Assembly: GCF_003286085.1 (NCBI RefSeq)
Contig: NW_020825298.1
Span: 1,488,001-1,552,000, forward strand
Source: Drosophila persimilis
Taxonomy: Eukaryota > Arthropoda > Insecta > Diptera > Drosophilidae
Direction of reading: 5' to 3'
Length of the DNA stretch: 64,000 bases
The notes under the pieces were generated by a model. The model had not been told where the DNA came from. It saw only the letters and a program-made list of their open reading frames with translations, and searched no databases. The number at the start of each line of letters is the position of its first letter. Position 1 is the first letter of the stretch. Positions 1 through 9,407 of this stretch are shown here, piece after piece. The position numbers and the translations under genes were made by a program.

Positions 1-640
1 TCAACGGTCACATAATATTCTCTCTCACTGGGAAGAACGGCCGAAGTAGTGCTTTCAGTACGATGCCGGACGTCAACAATATTTAAAAAACAAAACGATG
101 TGCAAATAATTTAACTTTGATGTTGATATGGTAGTTATTTAAATAAAAAAATTATACAATGACAAACAAAAGGTTTTTATCCATAACAAACAATTCCGTG
201 TTTCAGGTTTCGTATAGTTTTAAAATTGTTGATGCCACAGATGTTCGTCCTTTGCGCGGGAATATACTAGTAACAGTGGAATATCGACTATAGTCTCCGA
301 GATATAGGCGCTCATCGGGACAGACGGACAGACGGTTATGCTGATCGAAAATATTTACTTTATGGGGCTGGAAACGGTTCTTTCTGCCATATAAATATGT
401 ACATTTATGTGTACTTGCACGCATATAATAATCCTTATTCTCTTTAAGTACCGGGCATACAAATTGGCAGATATGACAAGGCCGAAGGAAGAGCAGTGGA
501 CTGGAGTTGATAAGAAACTCCAGGAAAACTCAAGAGCAAACCAGCATCTAGATTTCGGTTTAAGTACTATCCTAAGTATTACTATCGTATCCTTCAATTT
601 AAAAAAGCTGTTCTGGTGATAGCAACATCCGAACCTCCGA
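1..640. other. Upstream flank, no gene recognised
   Basis: AT-rich sequence left of FIG4. Only short open frames with no recognisable domain are present. It may be the flank or UTR of a gene outside the window. Confidence 0.5.
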
Positions 641-655
641 AATTCTCCAGCTATG

Positions 656-810
656 ACCGTTCATTGCCCGGAATGCCGATCAGTGTGAAATATATGTGAT
701 TATCCAACTAATGCTATAGGCCTAGTCCGGATACATGCATCTCCCCAATGGTAGCTGATGAGGCTCGAAACCTAAATACAAAAAGGAAGGAACAAATTCA
801 AGTGGCCAAT
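656..810 (-). pseudogene. Decayed copy of ine penultimate exon (relic 1)
   Basis: The plus strand here resembles 18490-18625 inside ine. Shared blocks include the GATCAGTG stretch, a GGATA...ATCTCCC stretch, and the GTAGYTGATGAG...AACCYAAAT stretch followed by the acceptor-side CTACAAAAAG-like run. It has many indels and is no longer translatable. It sits upstream of the FIG4 promoter block, so FIG4 is bordered by the same relic that borders the zinc-finger genes. The match was read by eye and its limits are approximate. Confidence 0.7.
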
Positions 811-889
811 GGACTGATATACTCCGAGGTGTTCATCACTGCTCACAAGGTGTCAGAAGCATGAATGTTTGGAAATTAAAGCAAAGAAT

Positions 890-1160
890 TTGCTGGGAAA
901 GGACTTTTGAGAATTTATTTACATATGTACATATATGTATGTATCTTCATCAAATCCACTTACAGTATTCCATACCCCTAGGCGTTTCTCTTGCGCATAA
1001 TCCACTAGTCCTCCGGTGCATTGCAGATATGCATTTAAATTGTGCTTTATCTTGTTCTGTCTTTTTGAAAAGATCATACAGCTTAAAATTTAAATAAATA
1101 TAATTTCAACAAAACATTGCAGCTGACATAAAATATTTCGATAACCCGTCGATACCTCTG
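890..1160. repeat. Conserved block upstream of FIG4 (copy 1)
   Basis: About 250 bp repeated at 7895-8135, 14020-14280 and 17410-17680. Shared landmarks are TTACAGTATTCCAT, a GCATTGCAGAT stretch, TTTATCTTGTTCTGTC, AAAATTTAAATRAATATAAT and AACATTGCAG. It always lies between an ine relic and the promoter-like block. On the minus strand several copies keep a readable DY.QEQRL-type peptide followed by a GTAAG, hinting at a decayed exon, but I cannot name the source. Confidence 0.65.
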
Positions 1161-1275
1161 GCGCCTAACAGCACTTTTTGTGGGCTGTCCGGACAACATA
1201 AATTTGGCGAGCTACATTTCGCGTCCAACAGCTCGTTTTATGATGTTTTGTTGCCAAAACAAATAATTCTTGCCA
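1136..1275 (+). promoter_or_regulatory. FIG4 promoter-like block shared with the ZAD genes
   Basis: Two copies of a CTAACAGC-type motif (GCGCCTAACAGCAC at 1161 and GCGTCCAACAGCTC near 1221) lie about 55 nt apart, followed by TTTTGTTGCCAAAACAAA. Just upstream are two CGATA motifs (near 1138 and 1150), the core recognised by BEAF-32/DREF-type factors. The same arrangement recurs upstream of the zinc-finger genes. That it is a promoter is inferred from position and conservation; no TATA box is obvious. Confidence 0.6.
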
Positions 1276-1328
1276 AATACAACAAATTGTCGTCCATTCG
1301 CGGAAAAGCGCATCGAAACGCATATAAC

Positions 1329-4028
1329 ATGAACAATGGAAACCCAAATATAGTATTTAATCCTCTGATCAGTTGCATACAGAAGGTAGTGCTCTATGAG
1401 ACCCGCACAGTAAGTAGATGTCACTTTTAATTGAAAATGTTATTTGATAACTCTGCGTGTTTCAGCGTTTGTATTTGGTGGGCAGCAACAACCGCGAGAC
1501 TAGATTTCGGTTGCTCACCATCGATCGGCTGGCACACAACCGTTTGAGTATCGAGGAAAATGCCAACGAGTTCAATAACTTGGAAATCAGACGCTTTGTG
1601 GCTTCCCTCACGGGCTCACCGAAGGTGACATCAGCCTATGGGGTGTTGGGCTTTGTCAGATTTCTCGAGGGCTACTACCTGATACTGGTTACCAAGCGCA
1701 AGTGTTGTGCCTTCATTGGAAATCATTTGGTCTACACCATTAAGGACACAGTAATGGTACGTGTGAACGAGGTGACATCCCAGCGACCACCGCACCCACA
1801 CGAGGATCGCTACAAGAAAATGTTTCAGAACATCGACCTGCGAAGCAACTTTTATTTCTCCTATTCGTATGATCTGACACGAACGCTGCAGTATAATGAA
1901 TCGGCGCCGCGCTTTGTGGGAGCCAAAGTGGACCTGGATCGGGACGAGCCACTACCCGACTGGAACACGCTGACTAATAACGTGGCACAGATTCATGAGC
2001 GTGTGGACTATGCATTTCGAAGCGATTCCCGCAAGCGTTTTGTATGGAATGCCTATCTTCTACAACCAATGGAGGGTATAATGCTAAAGGACTGGCTTCT
2101 GGAGGTCACCCACGGGTTTGTTAGTCAATCGTGCATCAGCATCTTTGGACGGCATGTAAATGTCTGCCTTATAGCGCGACGCAGTACGCGCTTTGCGGGT
2201 ACACGCTTCCTAAAGCGAGGTGCAAACTTCCAGGGCGATGTAGCCAATGAAGTGGAGACGGAGCAAATTGTAAGCGACGGTCAGCGACTGTGCGCCTTTA
2301 CGCAAATGCGGGGCTCCATACCATCCCACTGGTCGCAGGACATCAGCAAAATGGTTCCAAAGCCTCAGATACAGGTGGTCATATGTGATCCCTACGCTCA
2401 GACTCCCTCGCGGCATTTTGAGCGACTGCTGTTCCACTATGGGGCACCATTAATAATGCTTAACCTGGTTAAGAAACGAGAGCGTCGGAAGCACGAGTCT
2501 ATCATCTCAAAGGAACTGGAGTACAGCATTCGCTATCTAAATCAGTTTCTACCTCCGCCGCATCGAATGAAACACATACACTTCGATATGGCTCGTCAGA
2601 GCCGTTTGAGTGGTGGAAACGTCATGGATCAGTTGGCTATATACGCGGAAAGTGTGATTCAATTGACGAATATGTTCTTTAAAGCTCGAGGCAGCGAGCT
2701 CAGCCTTCAGACTGGCATTGTACGCACTAATTGCGTGGACTGCTTGGACCGAACCAACTCGGCCCAGTTTGCCATTGGAAAGTGTGCATTGGGGCACCAA
2801 CTAGAGAGATTAGGTTTTCTGAAGTCGGCCAAGCTAGAGTTTGACTCGGATTGTGTAACGATGCTGGAGCACTTGTACGAGGAGCATGGTGATACTCTAG
2901 CGTTGCAGTATGGTGGCTCTCAGCTGGTCCATAGGATTAAGACATATCGAAAGACGGCTCCCTGGGGCTCCCAAGGCAACGATGTTATGCAGACCCTCAG
3001 TCGCTACTACAGCAATACATTTAGCGACACTGAAAAGCAGCACAGCATCAATCTCTTTCTTGGCATTTACAAGCCCAGTCACACAAAATGTGAGTATATC
3101 ATTTAGTTCTGCAAACGAATGTAACTGCTATAGTGGTATTTTTGTTTTTTATCTAGTGACTCAACCTATATGGGAGCTACAAACCGACTACGATATGCAC
3201 AATGACTTTGTGCCCAGCACGGATAGCAAACAGATCACCGATTGGGTTCGTCATAAGGTACGAGAGTGCTTGCCATACTCGTGCGCCGATTCGAACAAAC
3301 TCGTCAAGGAGCTGTTCCGCGTACACAGCAATGGCTTGGAGATGATCGATGCCTACTCAAATTACCATCAGTCCTTCAAGTGGACCGATCTTAGCGAACA
3401 CATTGCCTTTGAGATAAGCCAGCTGGCAATGCGCTTTATGCCCACATTCCGCACAAACTACAGTCCGTTTCAGAGACAGATTCAGACCTCAAGGAAAGCT
3501 CGTCAAAATCCCTCGATGACTGGCCATAGTTCCACGGGGTCGACAAACAGCAACTCTTCAAGCTCTAGTGAAGGCGATGACAGCTCCAGCGATGAGGAGC
3601 TTAGTGCCAGCTTTGCCGAGAAAGAGGCCAAGCAAACAGAATCGGCTGAGCCGGCCGCTATAACGCTGGCTTCGGTGCTCCCCTCAATGGATCAGGTCTA
3701 TGGCTGCAGCATTAATGCGCCCTCCAAGCAGAGCATGGCCATCTATAAGAAATACGTCCAACTGGAAAAACTGTCCAGTGGAGGAGCTCGGCCTGCCCAG
3801 ACTTCCGTGGCCCAGCGCGACCAAGAGCTCGCTAAGATCATGAGGGGCATCACGCTGCGCCCTCTGAGCAACTATGGCACAAACTCGTATCTGAGTGTGC
3901 ATCCACCGACCGTTCCCAGCAAAAGTCAGATTATCTATGGAGAGTACTGCAAAACACCGCGCAACTTCAGTGCCGTGCCAAAGTTTGAAGAGTTCGATGT
4001 GCTCTATCGATATGTACAGAAGCTATAG
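1329..4028 (+). CDS. FIG4: FIG4 Sac-domain polyphosphoinositide 5-phosphatase (CG17840 orthologue)
   Basis: Three coding exons, 1329-1409, 1466-3089 and 3157-4028, give 858 residues. Donors are GTAAGT and GTGAGT; acceptors are TTTCAG and ATCTAG; the frame closes across both joints. The Sac domain occupies roughly residues 90-500. The CX5R catalytic loop is C450-V-D-C-L-D-R456-T-N, so the enzyme should be active. A Ser/Asp/Glu-rich low-complexity stretch lies near residues 690-725. In the family FIG4 dephosphorylates PI(3,5)P2 and, with Vac14 and PIKfyve/Fab1, supports PI(3,5)P2 synthesis on late endosomes and lysosomes. The start at 1329 is chosen because the first exon encodes the usual family N-terminus and ends in a good donor. 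The promoter block at 1136-1275 is shared with the downstream zinc-finger genes. Confidence 0.95.
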
Positions 4029-4290
4029 AAGCAGCAAATTATTTAATTCGTATGCTTATAAGTATTTATGTACATATGTATCTACCTAAATTGTTTCCTA
4101 ATTAAATATTTCAATCTATTCGGCGACATCAAAATTAAATTGTGTATTTCTTCTATGTGTGAACAAAAAGCAATGCCTTAAACTGTTCATACGAAAAGCT
4201 TTAATCTGTTTCACACTAATGCCCAATTGTCATTTAATTCGTTGTTGGGTTTGTTGTTTGTTGTATTAGCATTAAATATAATTTAACATG
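4029..4290. other. FIG4 3' flank
   Basis: AT-rich sequence after the FIG4 stop. AATTAAAT-type runs near 4100 are possible weak polyadenylation signals. No coding potential seen. Confidence 0.4.
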
Positions 4291-4390
4291 CCTTCCGCGC
4301 CTAACAGCACATAATTTAACAGATACATTTCGTGCCCAACAGCTGTACTGCTTCTGTTTTGTTGTCAAAACAAACTAAATCGTGCCAAAT
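4290..4390 (+). promoter_or_regulatory. Promoter-like block upstream of the first ZAD gene
   Basis: CGCGCCTAACAGCAC at 4296-4310 and CGTGCCCAACAGCTG near 4331 are followed by TTTTGTTGTCAAAACAAAC. The order and spacing match the FIG4 block. Here the upstream ine relic and conserved block are absent. Confidence 0.55.
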
Positions 4391-4521
4391 AATCATCAAT
4401 ACTACATGTTTTGCAATTCTGAAGAGCCGAACAAGTTGGTTTGTTTTATATTCAATGCGTTCCAGTGCGCAATTGCGAGTCCTGTTGGCTGTTTATTTAA
4501 GATTCATTTACTTGCAGGAAA

Positions 4522-5718
4522 ATGGAGAAAATATGCAGAGTTTGCGTGGGTACGTCTGCAGCATTCACAAACATTTTCGACAAGCCACAAAACTGGGATA
4601 CTTGCATTGCTGACATGATAGCGGAGTTCACCGGCTACGAGGTTAGCCGAGGCGATTTACTGCCAGAAAACATATGTCCGCCCTGCCTTGAGGATGCAGT
4701 GAGTGCATTCAATCTAAAGACCATCTGTGTGCAGAGCCACAGACTCTACTTCCAAGAAAGGGAGACGGGTATGGAAGAGGTCCTCTGTGATAATCGTGAC
4801 GACGAGAACTGTGATGAAAAAGTCAAAAAAGATGATAAGGACGTCGATGCTTTATTTAGATGCCCCCATTGTTCAAAGCGGTATACGCATAGAAGCAACT
4901 TATATAGACACATCAAATTTCATACGGGTGAACGACCCTACAAATGCCCCGACTGCTCAAAGTCATTTATACAAAAAAGCGAACTCGAAGTGCACATCCG
5001 TATTCACACGGGTGAGCGACCGTTTGAGTGCACGCATTGCTCGAAGACGTTTAAGCAGAACTCCCATCTTCAAATACACATCCGTACCCACACAAGAGAT
5101 CGGCCCCATCAATGCTCCGAATGTCCGAAGTCATTTCAAGAACTGTCTCATCTAAAAGTACACAGCCGCACACACACCGGAGAGCGACCGTATACATGTT
5201 CTCATTGCCCAAAGTCGTTTTCCCATGCCGGAACACTTCGGGATCATATCTTGTTGCATACCGGTGAACGACCATACCAATGTTCAGACTGCTCTATGTC
5301 GTTTGCACAAAAATCAGAGCTGCAAGTGCACATACGCTCTCATACGGGAGAGCGACCGTTTAAGTGCTCTCAATGCCCCAAGTCCTTTGCCCGAGCCGCT
5401 TGCCTACGGGCTCATATCCGTTTGCATACTGGCGAACGACCCTACCAGTGTTCCCACTGCCCGAAGTCCTTTATACAAAAATCCAATCTTGATACACACT
5501 TACGTACTCACACGGTGGACCGATCCGACCACCAATGCTCCTACTGCTCAAAGTCCTTTATGAAAAGTTCCGATCTCCAAGCACATATCTGTATTCACAC
5601 TGGAGAGCATCCTTACAAGTGCTCGTTCTGCTCAAAGGCCTTTATTCACAACTCATCTCTGAAAAGACATACCCTTTCTCACACGGGACAAGAGCTTTCA
5701 AGTCTACCCGATGCATAA
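4522..5718 (+). CDS. ZAD C2H2 zinc-finger protein, 10 fingers
   Basis: 398 residues. An N-terminal ZAD domain carries Zn ligands C5, C8, C52 and C55, with the usual helix run TCIADMI and the PENICPPC end. An acidic/lysine-rich linker (about 85-110) is followed by ten tandem C2H2 fingers joined mostly by HTGERP linkers to about residue 390. ZAD dimerises or tethers proteins; the fingers should bind DNA, so a nuclear transcriptional or chromatin role is inferred. The ATG follows a TTGCAG acceptor by four bases, as in its paralogues, suggesting a 5'-UTR intron that ends just before the start. I associate this locus with the CG15435/CG15436/CG17612 group but could not assign a symbol from sequence alone. 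Confidence 0.9.
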   Translation: MEKICRVCVGTSAAFTNIFDKPQNWDTCIADMIAEFTGYEVSRGDLLPENICPPCLEDAVSAFNLKTICVQSHRLYFQERETGMEEVLCDNRDDENCDEKVKKDDKDVDALFRCPHCSKRYTHRSNLYRHIKFHTGERPYKCPDCSKSFIQKSELEVHIRIHTGERPFECTHCSKTFKQNSHLQIHIRTHTRDRPHQCSECPKSFQELSHLKVHSRTHTGERPYTCSHCPKSFSHAGTLRDHILLHTGERPYQCSDCSMSFAQKSELQVHIRSHTGERPFKCSQCPKSFARAACLRAHIRLHTGERPYQCSHCPKSFIQKSNLDTHLRTHTVDRSDHQCSYCSKSFMKSSDLQAHICIHTGEHPYKCSFCSKAFIHNSSLKRHTLSHTGQELSSLPDA

Positions 5719-6270
5719 ATTCCCTTCTAAATTCCGTTGATCGTCGAACTCACATCCATAGGCTCCATGAAGAATGGCACGAGTTCTTCCACTGCAGATC
5801 GAGATCTTGAAACTTTCCGGAATAACTAAAAACGAGCGAAATAGTCTCAGAAAAAGAACACCTTTAGGCGTACATTCGAATACGAGTTAATGGTTGCAAC
5901 TATTAAAGGGATCCACACAAATCACAGACCCAACGACCCAAATATTTAAGTTTTCCAGGTGCTGCTTAATCGTTCGCCCACTCAAAAAAGCTAGTACATT
6001 TGTATATTGTGTACAGTTTTATTGAGTACTAGAGGGCAAGCACAGCACCCTCGCTTTGCTCGTGCGCCAATCCCCGTCAAAAATTGTATATAATAGAGAG
6101 ATATGTATATTTAATAAAAATATGCCACAACATTTTGCAATTTAACAATGTATTCTTGAACCGTATTGCTGAAAAGTTATGAAAAGTTCAGGTTAGTCTA
6201 AAGAATATTAAAATCTCTTTCAGGAACATCCATACTATATTTTTACAGTACTAACACACCCTGTTACCAT
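5719..6270. other. Intergenic, AT-rich
   Basis: Sequence between the first two ZAD genes. An AATAAA at about 6113 may be the polyadenylation signal of the upstream gene. No gene seen. Confidence 0.4.
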
Positions 6271-6345
6271 GTGCTGCGCGCCTTACAGCACATTATGTTA
6301 TTAGCTCTAATCACAACAAAACAACTCGCAAGTAATAATATGTGG
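6270..6345 (+). promoter_or_regulatory. Degenerate promoter-like block upstream of the second ZAD gene
   Basis: GCGCGCCTTACAGCACAT at about 6276 matches the first motif of the shared block. The second motif is reduced to TATTAGCTCTAATCAC, followed by CAACAAAACAAC. This is a diverged copy. Confidence 0.45.
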
Positions 6346-6436
6346 CTCTTGATTAAATAAATAATATTTCATTTGATTCACCAGTAGATGTATATTATTG
6401 TATTCCGATTGTGAAGATTCATTCAATTACAGGGCC

Positions 6437-7402
6437 ATGGAGGAGATATGCAGAGTTTGCAATACAAAGTCCGGAGCTTTCACAAACATTTTTAATAATA
6501 GACCCACATTGGAAACTTGCATTGCTGACATGATAGAGCAGTGTACCGGGTACGAGGTTAGGCCAGGCGATTTACTACCAGAAAATATATGTCCGCCCTG
6601 CCTCGAGGATGCAGTGAGTGCATTCAATCTTAAGAGCACCTGTGAGCAGAGCCATAAACTCCAGTTCCAAGCGATGGGCGTGAGGACAGAAAAGTATAAT
6701 CTGACTGACAAGGATTGGTCAGGTAGGCGAAGTGACAAATCAAACAATATGGAAACTGATGCAGAATGTTCACAAGATACTGGAGCTAAGACGAATTATA
6801 TCGAACGACCCTACAAATGCTTCCACTGTTCTCAATCCTTTCAACATAAGTCCCATCTTAGTGAACACATCTGCACTCACACTGGTGAGCTACCGTATAG
6901 ATGTTCTTACTGCTCAAAGTCCTTTACAATAAAATCCAAACTTGAAAGACACACTCGAACGCACACGGGCGAACGACCCTACCAATGCTCTCACTGCGCG
7001 AAGGCTTTTTCGCACGATGGAACTCTCCGGATACACATCCGTACACATACGGGTGAACGACCATACCTATGTCCCCACTGCCCGATGTCCTTCACCCAAA
7101 ATTCGGAACTCAAAGTACACATCCGCACTCACACGGGGGAGCGACCTTATAATTGTTCCCAGTGCTCCATGTCATTCAAGCAACTCGCCCATCTTCAAAT
7201 ACACACACGGTCCCACACAGGTGAACGACCTTACCAATGCTCACACTGCTCAAAGGCATTTAAACAAAATATCGAACTCAAAGTACACATCCGCACTCAC
7301 ACGGGGGAGCGACCATATACCTGTACTCACTGTTCGAAATCATTCGCCCATAACGTATCTCTAAAACGACACATACGCGCTCACACGCAGAAAAATTGTT
7401 AA
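6437..7402 (+). CDS. ZAD C2H2 zinc-finger protein, 7 fingers
   Basis: 321 residues starting MEEICRVC. An in-frame ATG at 6398 exists, but the TTACAG acceptor and alignment to the paralogues place the start at 6437. The ZAD domain is complete (CxxC at the N-terminus, CIADMIEQ helix, ENICPPC). A linker of about 50 residues precedes seven tandem C2H2 fingers with HTGERP linkers. It is the shortest intact member of the cluster. Presumed nuclear DNA-binding regulator; target unknown. Confidence 0.9.
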   Translation: MEEICRVCNTKSGAFTNIFNNRPTLETCIADMIEQCTGYEVRPGDLLPENICPPCLEDAVSAFNLKSTCEQSHKLQFQAMGVRTEKYNLTDKDWSGRRSDKSNNMETDAECSQDTGAKTNYIERPYKCFHCSQSFQHKSHLSEHICTHTGELPYRCSYCSKSFTIKSKLERHTRTHTGERPYQCSHCAKAFSHDGTLRIHIRTHTGERPYLCPHCPMSFTQNSELKVHIRTHTGERPYNCSQCSMSFKQLAHLQIHTRSHTGERPYQCSHCSKAFKQNIELKVHIRTHTGERPYTCTHCSKSFAHNVSLKRHIRAHTQKNC

Positions 7403-7689
7403 AGTTTAAAAAGTTTGCTTTAAGATTAATTTTACAGAATATTAAACGTATCAAACGTCAATTGACAAGCGTTTCCAGACTCGTTGGACCGTTCCGAGGG
7501 TCTTCAGGAATAGTTTATCATACGCATTAACGAAAGTTCAGTCATGTGCTGGCGATATATATATATATATAAATATATGTCAGCATTAAGCCACTAATTG
7601 AGCTTAGGCCTGGCCTGCACTGCCAGATATCTGGAGGCCTCATTGAATGGAATATAGAATAACATGAATTGACAAACGATAATAGATAC

Positions 7690-7865
7690 GTAAGACTTTA
7701 TCCATTTACATCCCAAAGCTATCTGCGCTGATCCGCAGCAAGTTGGTCAGCGCATAACCCGGTATGTAAGTTACTGATAAATATGTGCACATACCATTGC
7801 CATGTCCTATTGAGATACGTTGCGTGTTAAAAGCAGAACCTAAATGAAAATAAAGAAAGGAGTCA
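7690..7865 (-). pseudogene. Decayed copy of ine penultimate exon (relic 2)
   Basis: Resembles ine 18428-18625 on the same strand. It includes the CCATTTACATCCCAAA splice-donor region, the GCGCATAACCCGGTATG stretch (ine GCGCATACCCTGGTATG) and the GAACCTAAATG stretch at the exon start. Internal deletions break the reading frame. Confidence 0.8.
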
Positions 7866-7894
7866 ATCGTATAAATTGTATAAATACCAGCTTG

Positions 7895-8135
7895 AGAATG
7901 TATTTATTTTCAGAAAACAGTATTCCATGCCCGCACCTGTTGCATAGGTACTAAACCCAGGCGTTGCTCTTGTGTATGATCCCAAATAATTCCTCCCATG
8001 GGTCCTTCGAAGCATTGCAGATTTGAAATTTAGTTTGTGTTTTATCTTGTTATGTCCTCTTCCAGTATCATATAACACAAAATTTAAATGAATATAATTT
8101 CTGCAAAACGTTGCAGTTAACATTTCGATACCTCT
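7895..8135. repeat. Conserved block (copy 2)
   Basis: Same block as 890-1160, with the CAGTATTCCATGCC, CCCATGGGTCCTTCGA and TTTTATCTTGTT landmarks. It lies between ine relic 2 and the promoter-like block of the ZAD pseudogene. Confidence 0.7.
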
Positions 8136-8250
8136 CGCGCCTAACAGCACTTTTTGTGGCTTTTCGCATAACATAAATTTGTCGTGCTACAATTCGCGTC
8201 TAACAGCACTAACTACTATGTTTTGTGGTCAAAACAACATATTAGTGCCA
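8125..8250 (+). promoter_or_regulatory. Promoter-like block upstream of the ZAD pseudogene
   Basis: A CGATA core near 8127, CGCGCCTAACAGCAC at 8136-8150 and GCGTCTAACAGCACT near 8196 are followed by TTTTGTGGTCAAAACAACA. The block is intact although the gene behind it is broken. Confidence 0.55.
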
Positions 8251-8285
8251 AGGAAACATCCAAACTACATTTTTGCAATTAATAA

Positions 8286-8582
8286 AAGCAGAGTTTGCAT
8301 GGCAAACTCCGGACCATTCACAAATATTTTTGATGAAAGACCAACATTGGATACTTGTATTGCTGACATGATAGCACATACGTCAGCCCTGCATTGAGGA
8401 TGCAATGAGTGCATTCAATCTAAAGACCATCTGAGAGCAGAGCCATAAACTTTATTTAACACTGATGGAAAAGGATAGAGAAGAAAACATCTGTGATAAA
8501 AGTGAGCAAACGAACCAGTTCGAAACCGATGAAGAAAATAAGACGGATATTATGGACAGACCCTACAAATGTTCTAACTGTA
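8286..8582 (+). pseudogene. Truncated ZAD zinc-finger pseudogene
   Basis: Closest to the gene at 14535. The start codon and first residues are missing: a deletion joins upstream AATAAAAGC directly to the CAGAGTTTGC of the ZAD. A second deletion removes most of the ZAD core (the TGYxVxRGD...ENICPPC region). An in-frame TGA replaces the cysteine codon in the ETC/EQSHK stretch. The sequence stops at the first finger (YKCSNC-like) and passes straight into an ine relic. No functional product is expected. Confidence 0.85.
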
Positions 8583-8594
8583 TAATAGTGTGGT

Positions 8595-8720
8595 GCTCCT
8601 GCTGCTGATCTTGCACTCGTAGATATTTGCTCGCCTTCTTGATGCGCTTTAGAATGGAATTCATGGTTGGCAATACGATAAAAGATACGTGGTTATCTAT
8701 CCACTTGCAACCCAATTTTA
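8595..8720 (-). pseudogene. Decayed copy of the ine last-exon/intron junction (relic 3)
   Basis: Contains ATCTTGCACTCGTAGATAT and CTTGATGCGCTNTAGA, which match the first codons and acceptor of the last ine exon (18300-18372), then the CTATCCACTT donor region (18428-18440). It is joined directly to a zinc-finger fragment on its left. Confidence 0.8.
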
Positions 8721-9160
8721 TAAACAATAGCAGTTGTGGTTCTTCTCTTTCTCTTTATGTTTTTTTTTCGTCTATCATGACAAATGCTAGAAAAATGAGT
8801 ACTGGGTATAAAAGAAGACCTCGTTTATTATTTACACAGTTAGCATTAAGAAACAAAAGATATAGGTCTCAATTTTTTTCCCCCCCACGAAAAGAACGAC
8901 CGGACCTTTTCAAACGTTTCTGGCATTTTCTTAGCCAGTGACCAATGACCAAAGGCAGTTTCGAGCTCTGTCTGTCTGTTCTGGTGTCCAAATGAGTTTC
9001 ACACCAGTTATCATAAGAGCAACAAAAATAATGCTGGAAATGAATGCCACATCGAAACATTTTGACATACCATTACTTTCCATGTATGACTACCGGTATC
9101 CTAATAGAATGTATTGATTCCAAGTGTACTTAAATTCTCCAGTTACTAAAAAAACTGACC
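8721..9160. other. Intergenic, nothing recognised
   Basis: AT-rich stretch after ine relic 3. Short open frames only, with no motif I recognise. Confidence 0.4.
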
Positions 9161-9164
9161 AGTT

Positions 9165-9260
9165 TTTTTCCGCGCTCTTACAGCAAGTCTTGCGTGCTAA
9201 TTTTTGCGCTTTACAGCTCGATTTCGTATGTATTCAGCTCCATGCTAAATACGAACCAAA
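9165..9260 (+). promoter_or_regulatory. Diverged promoter-like block upstream of the third intact ZAD gene
   Basis: CCGCGCTCTTACAGCAAG near 9170 and TTGCGCTTTACAGCTCG near 9206 keep the paired motif and spacing but have drifted from CTAACAGC to YTTACAGC. Confidence 0.45.
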
Positions 9261-9407
9261 ATCGAATCGTACATATTATATTCATATGTACAACCCTATA
9301 CCTACCCTCAGCTAAAGTTGGACAAGGAAGAAAAGCCAATAAAAAGTACATAAGTTAATTGGCGCAATTGTGCGTTTCTGTACTCCGTTTAATTTTTTTG
9401 CAGGACA

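Larger units (their letters stand above)
7637..8580. repeat. Recent segmental duplication, copy A (partner 13739-14960)
   Basis: From GGAGGCCTCATTG onward this stretch matches 13739-14960 almost base for base through the ine relic, the conserved block and the promoter block, then diverges by deletions within the zinc-finger part. The identity is far higher than with other copies in the cluster, indicating a recent duplication or gene conversion. Confidence 0.8.

Noticed and set aside
6398-6436. Earlier in-frame ATG for the second ZAD gene
   Set aside because: Paralogue alignment and the TTACAG acceptor just before the later ATG support the start at 6437.
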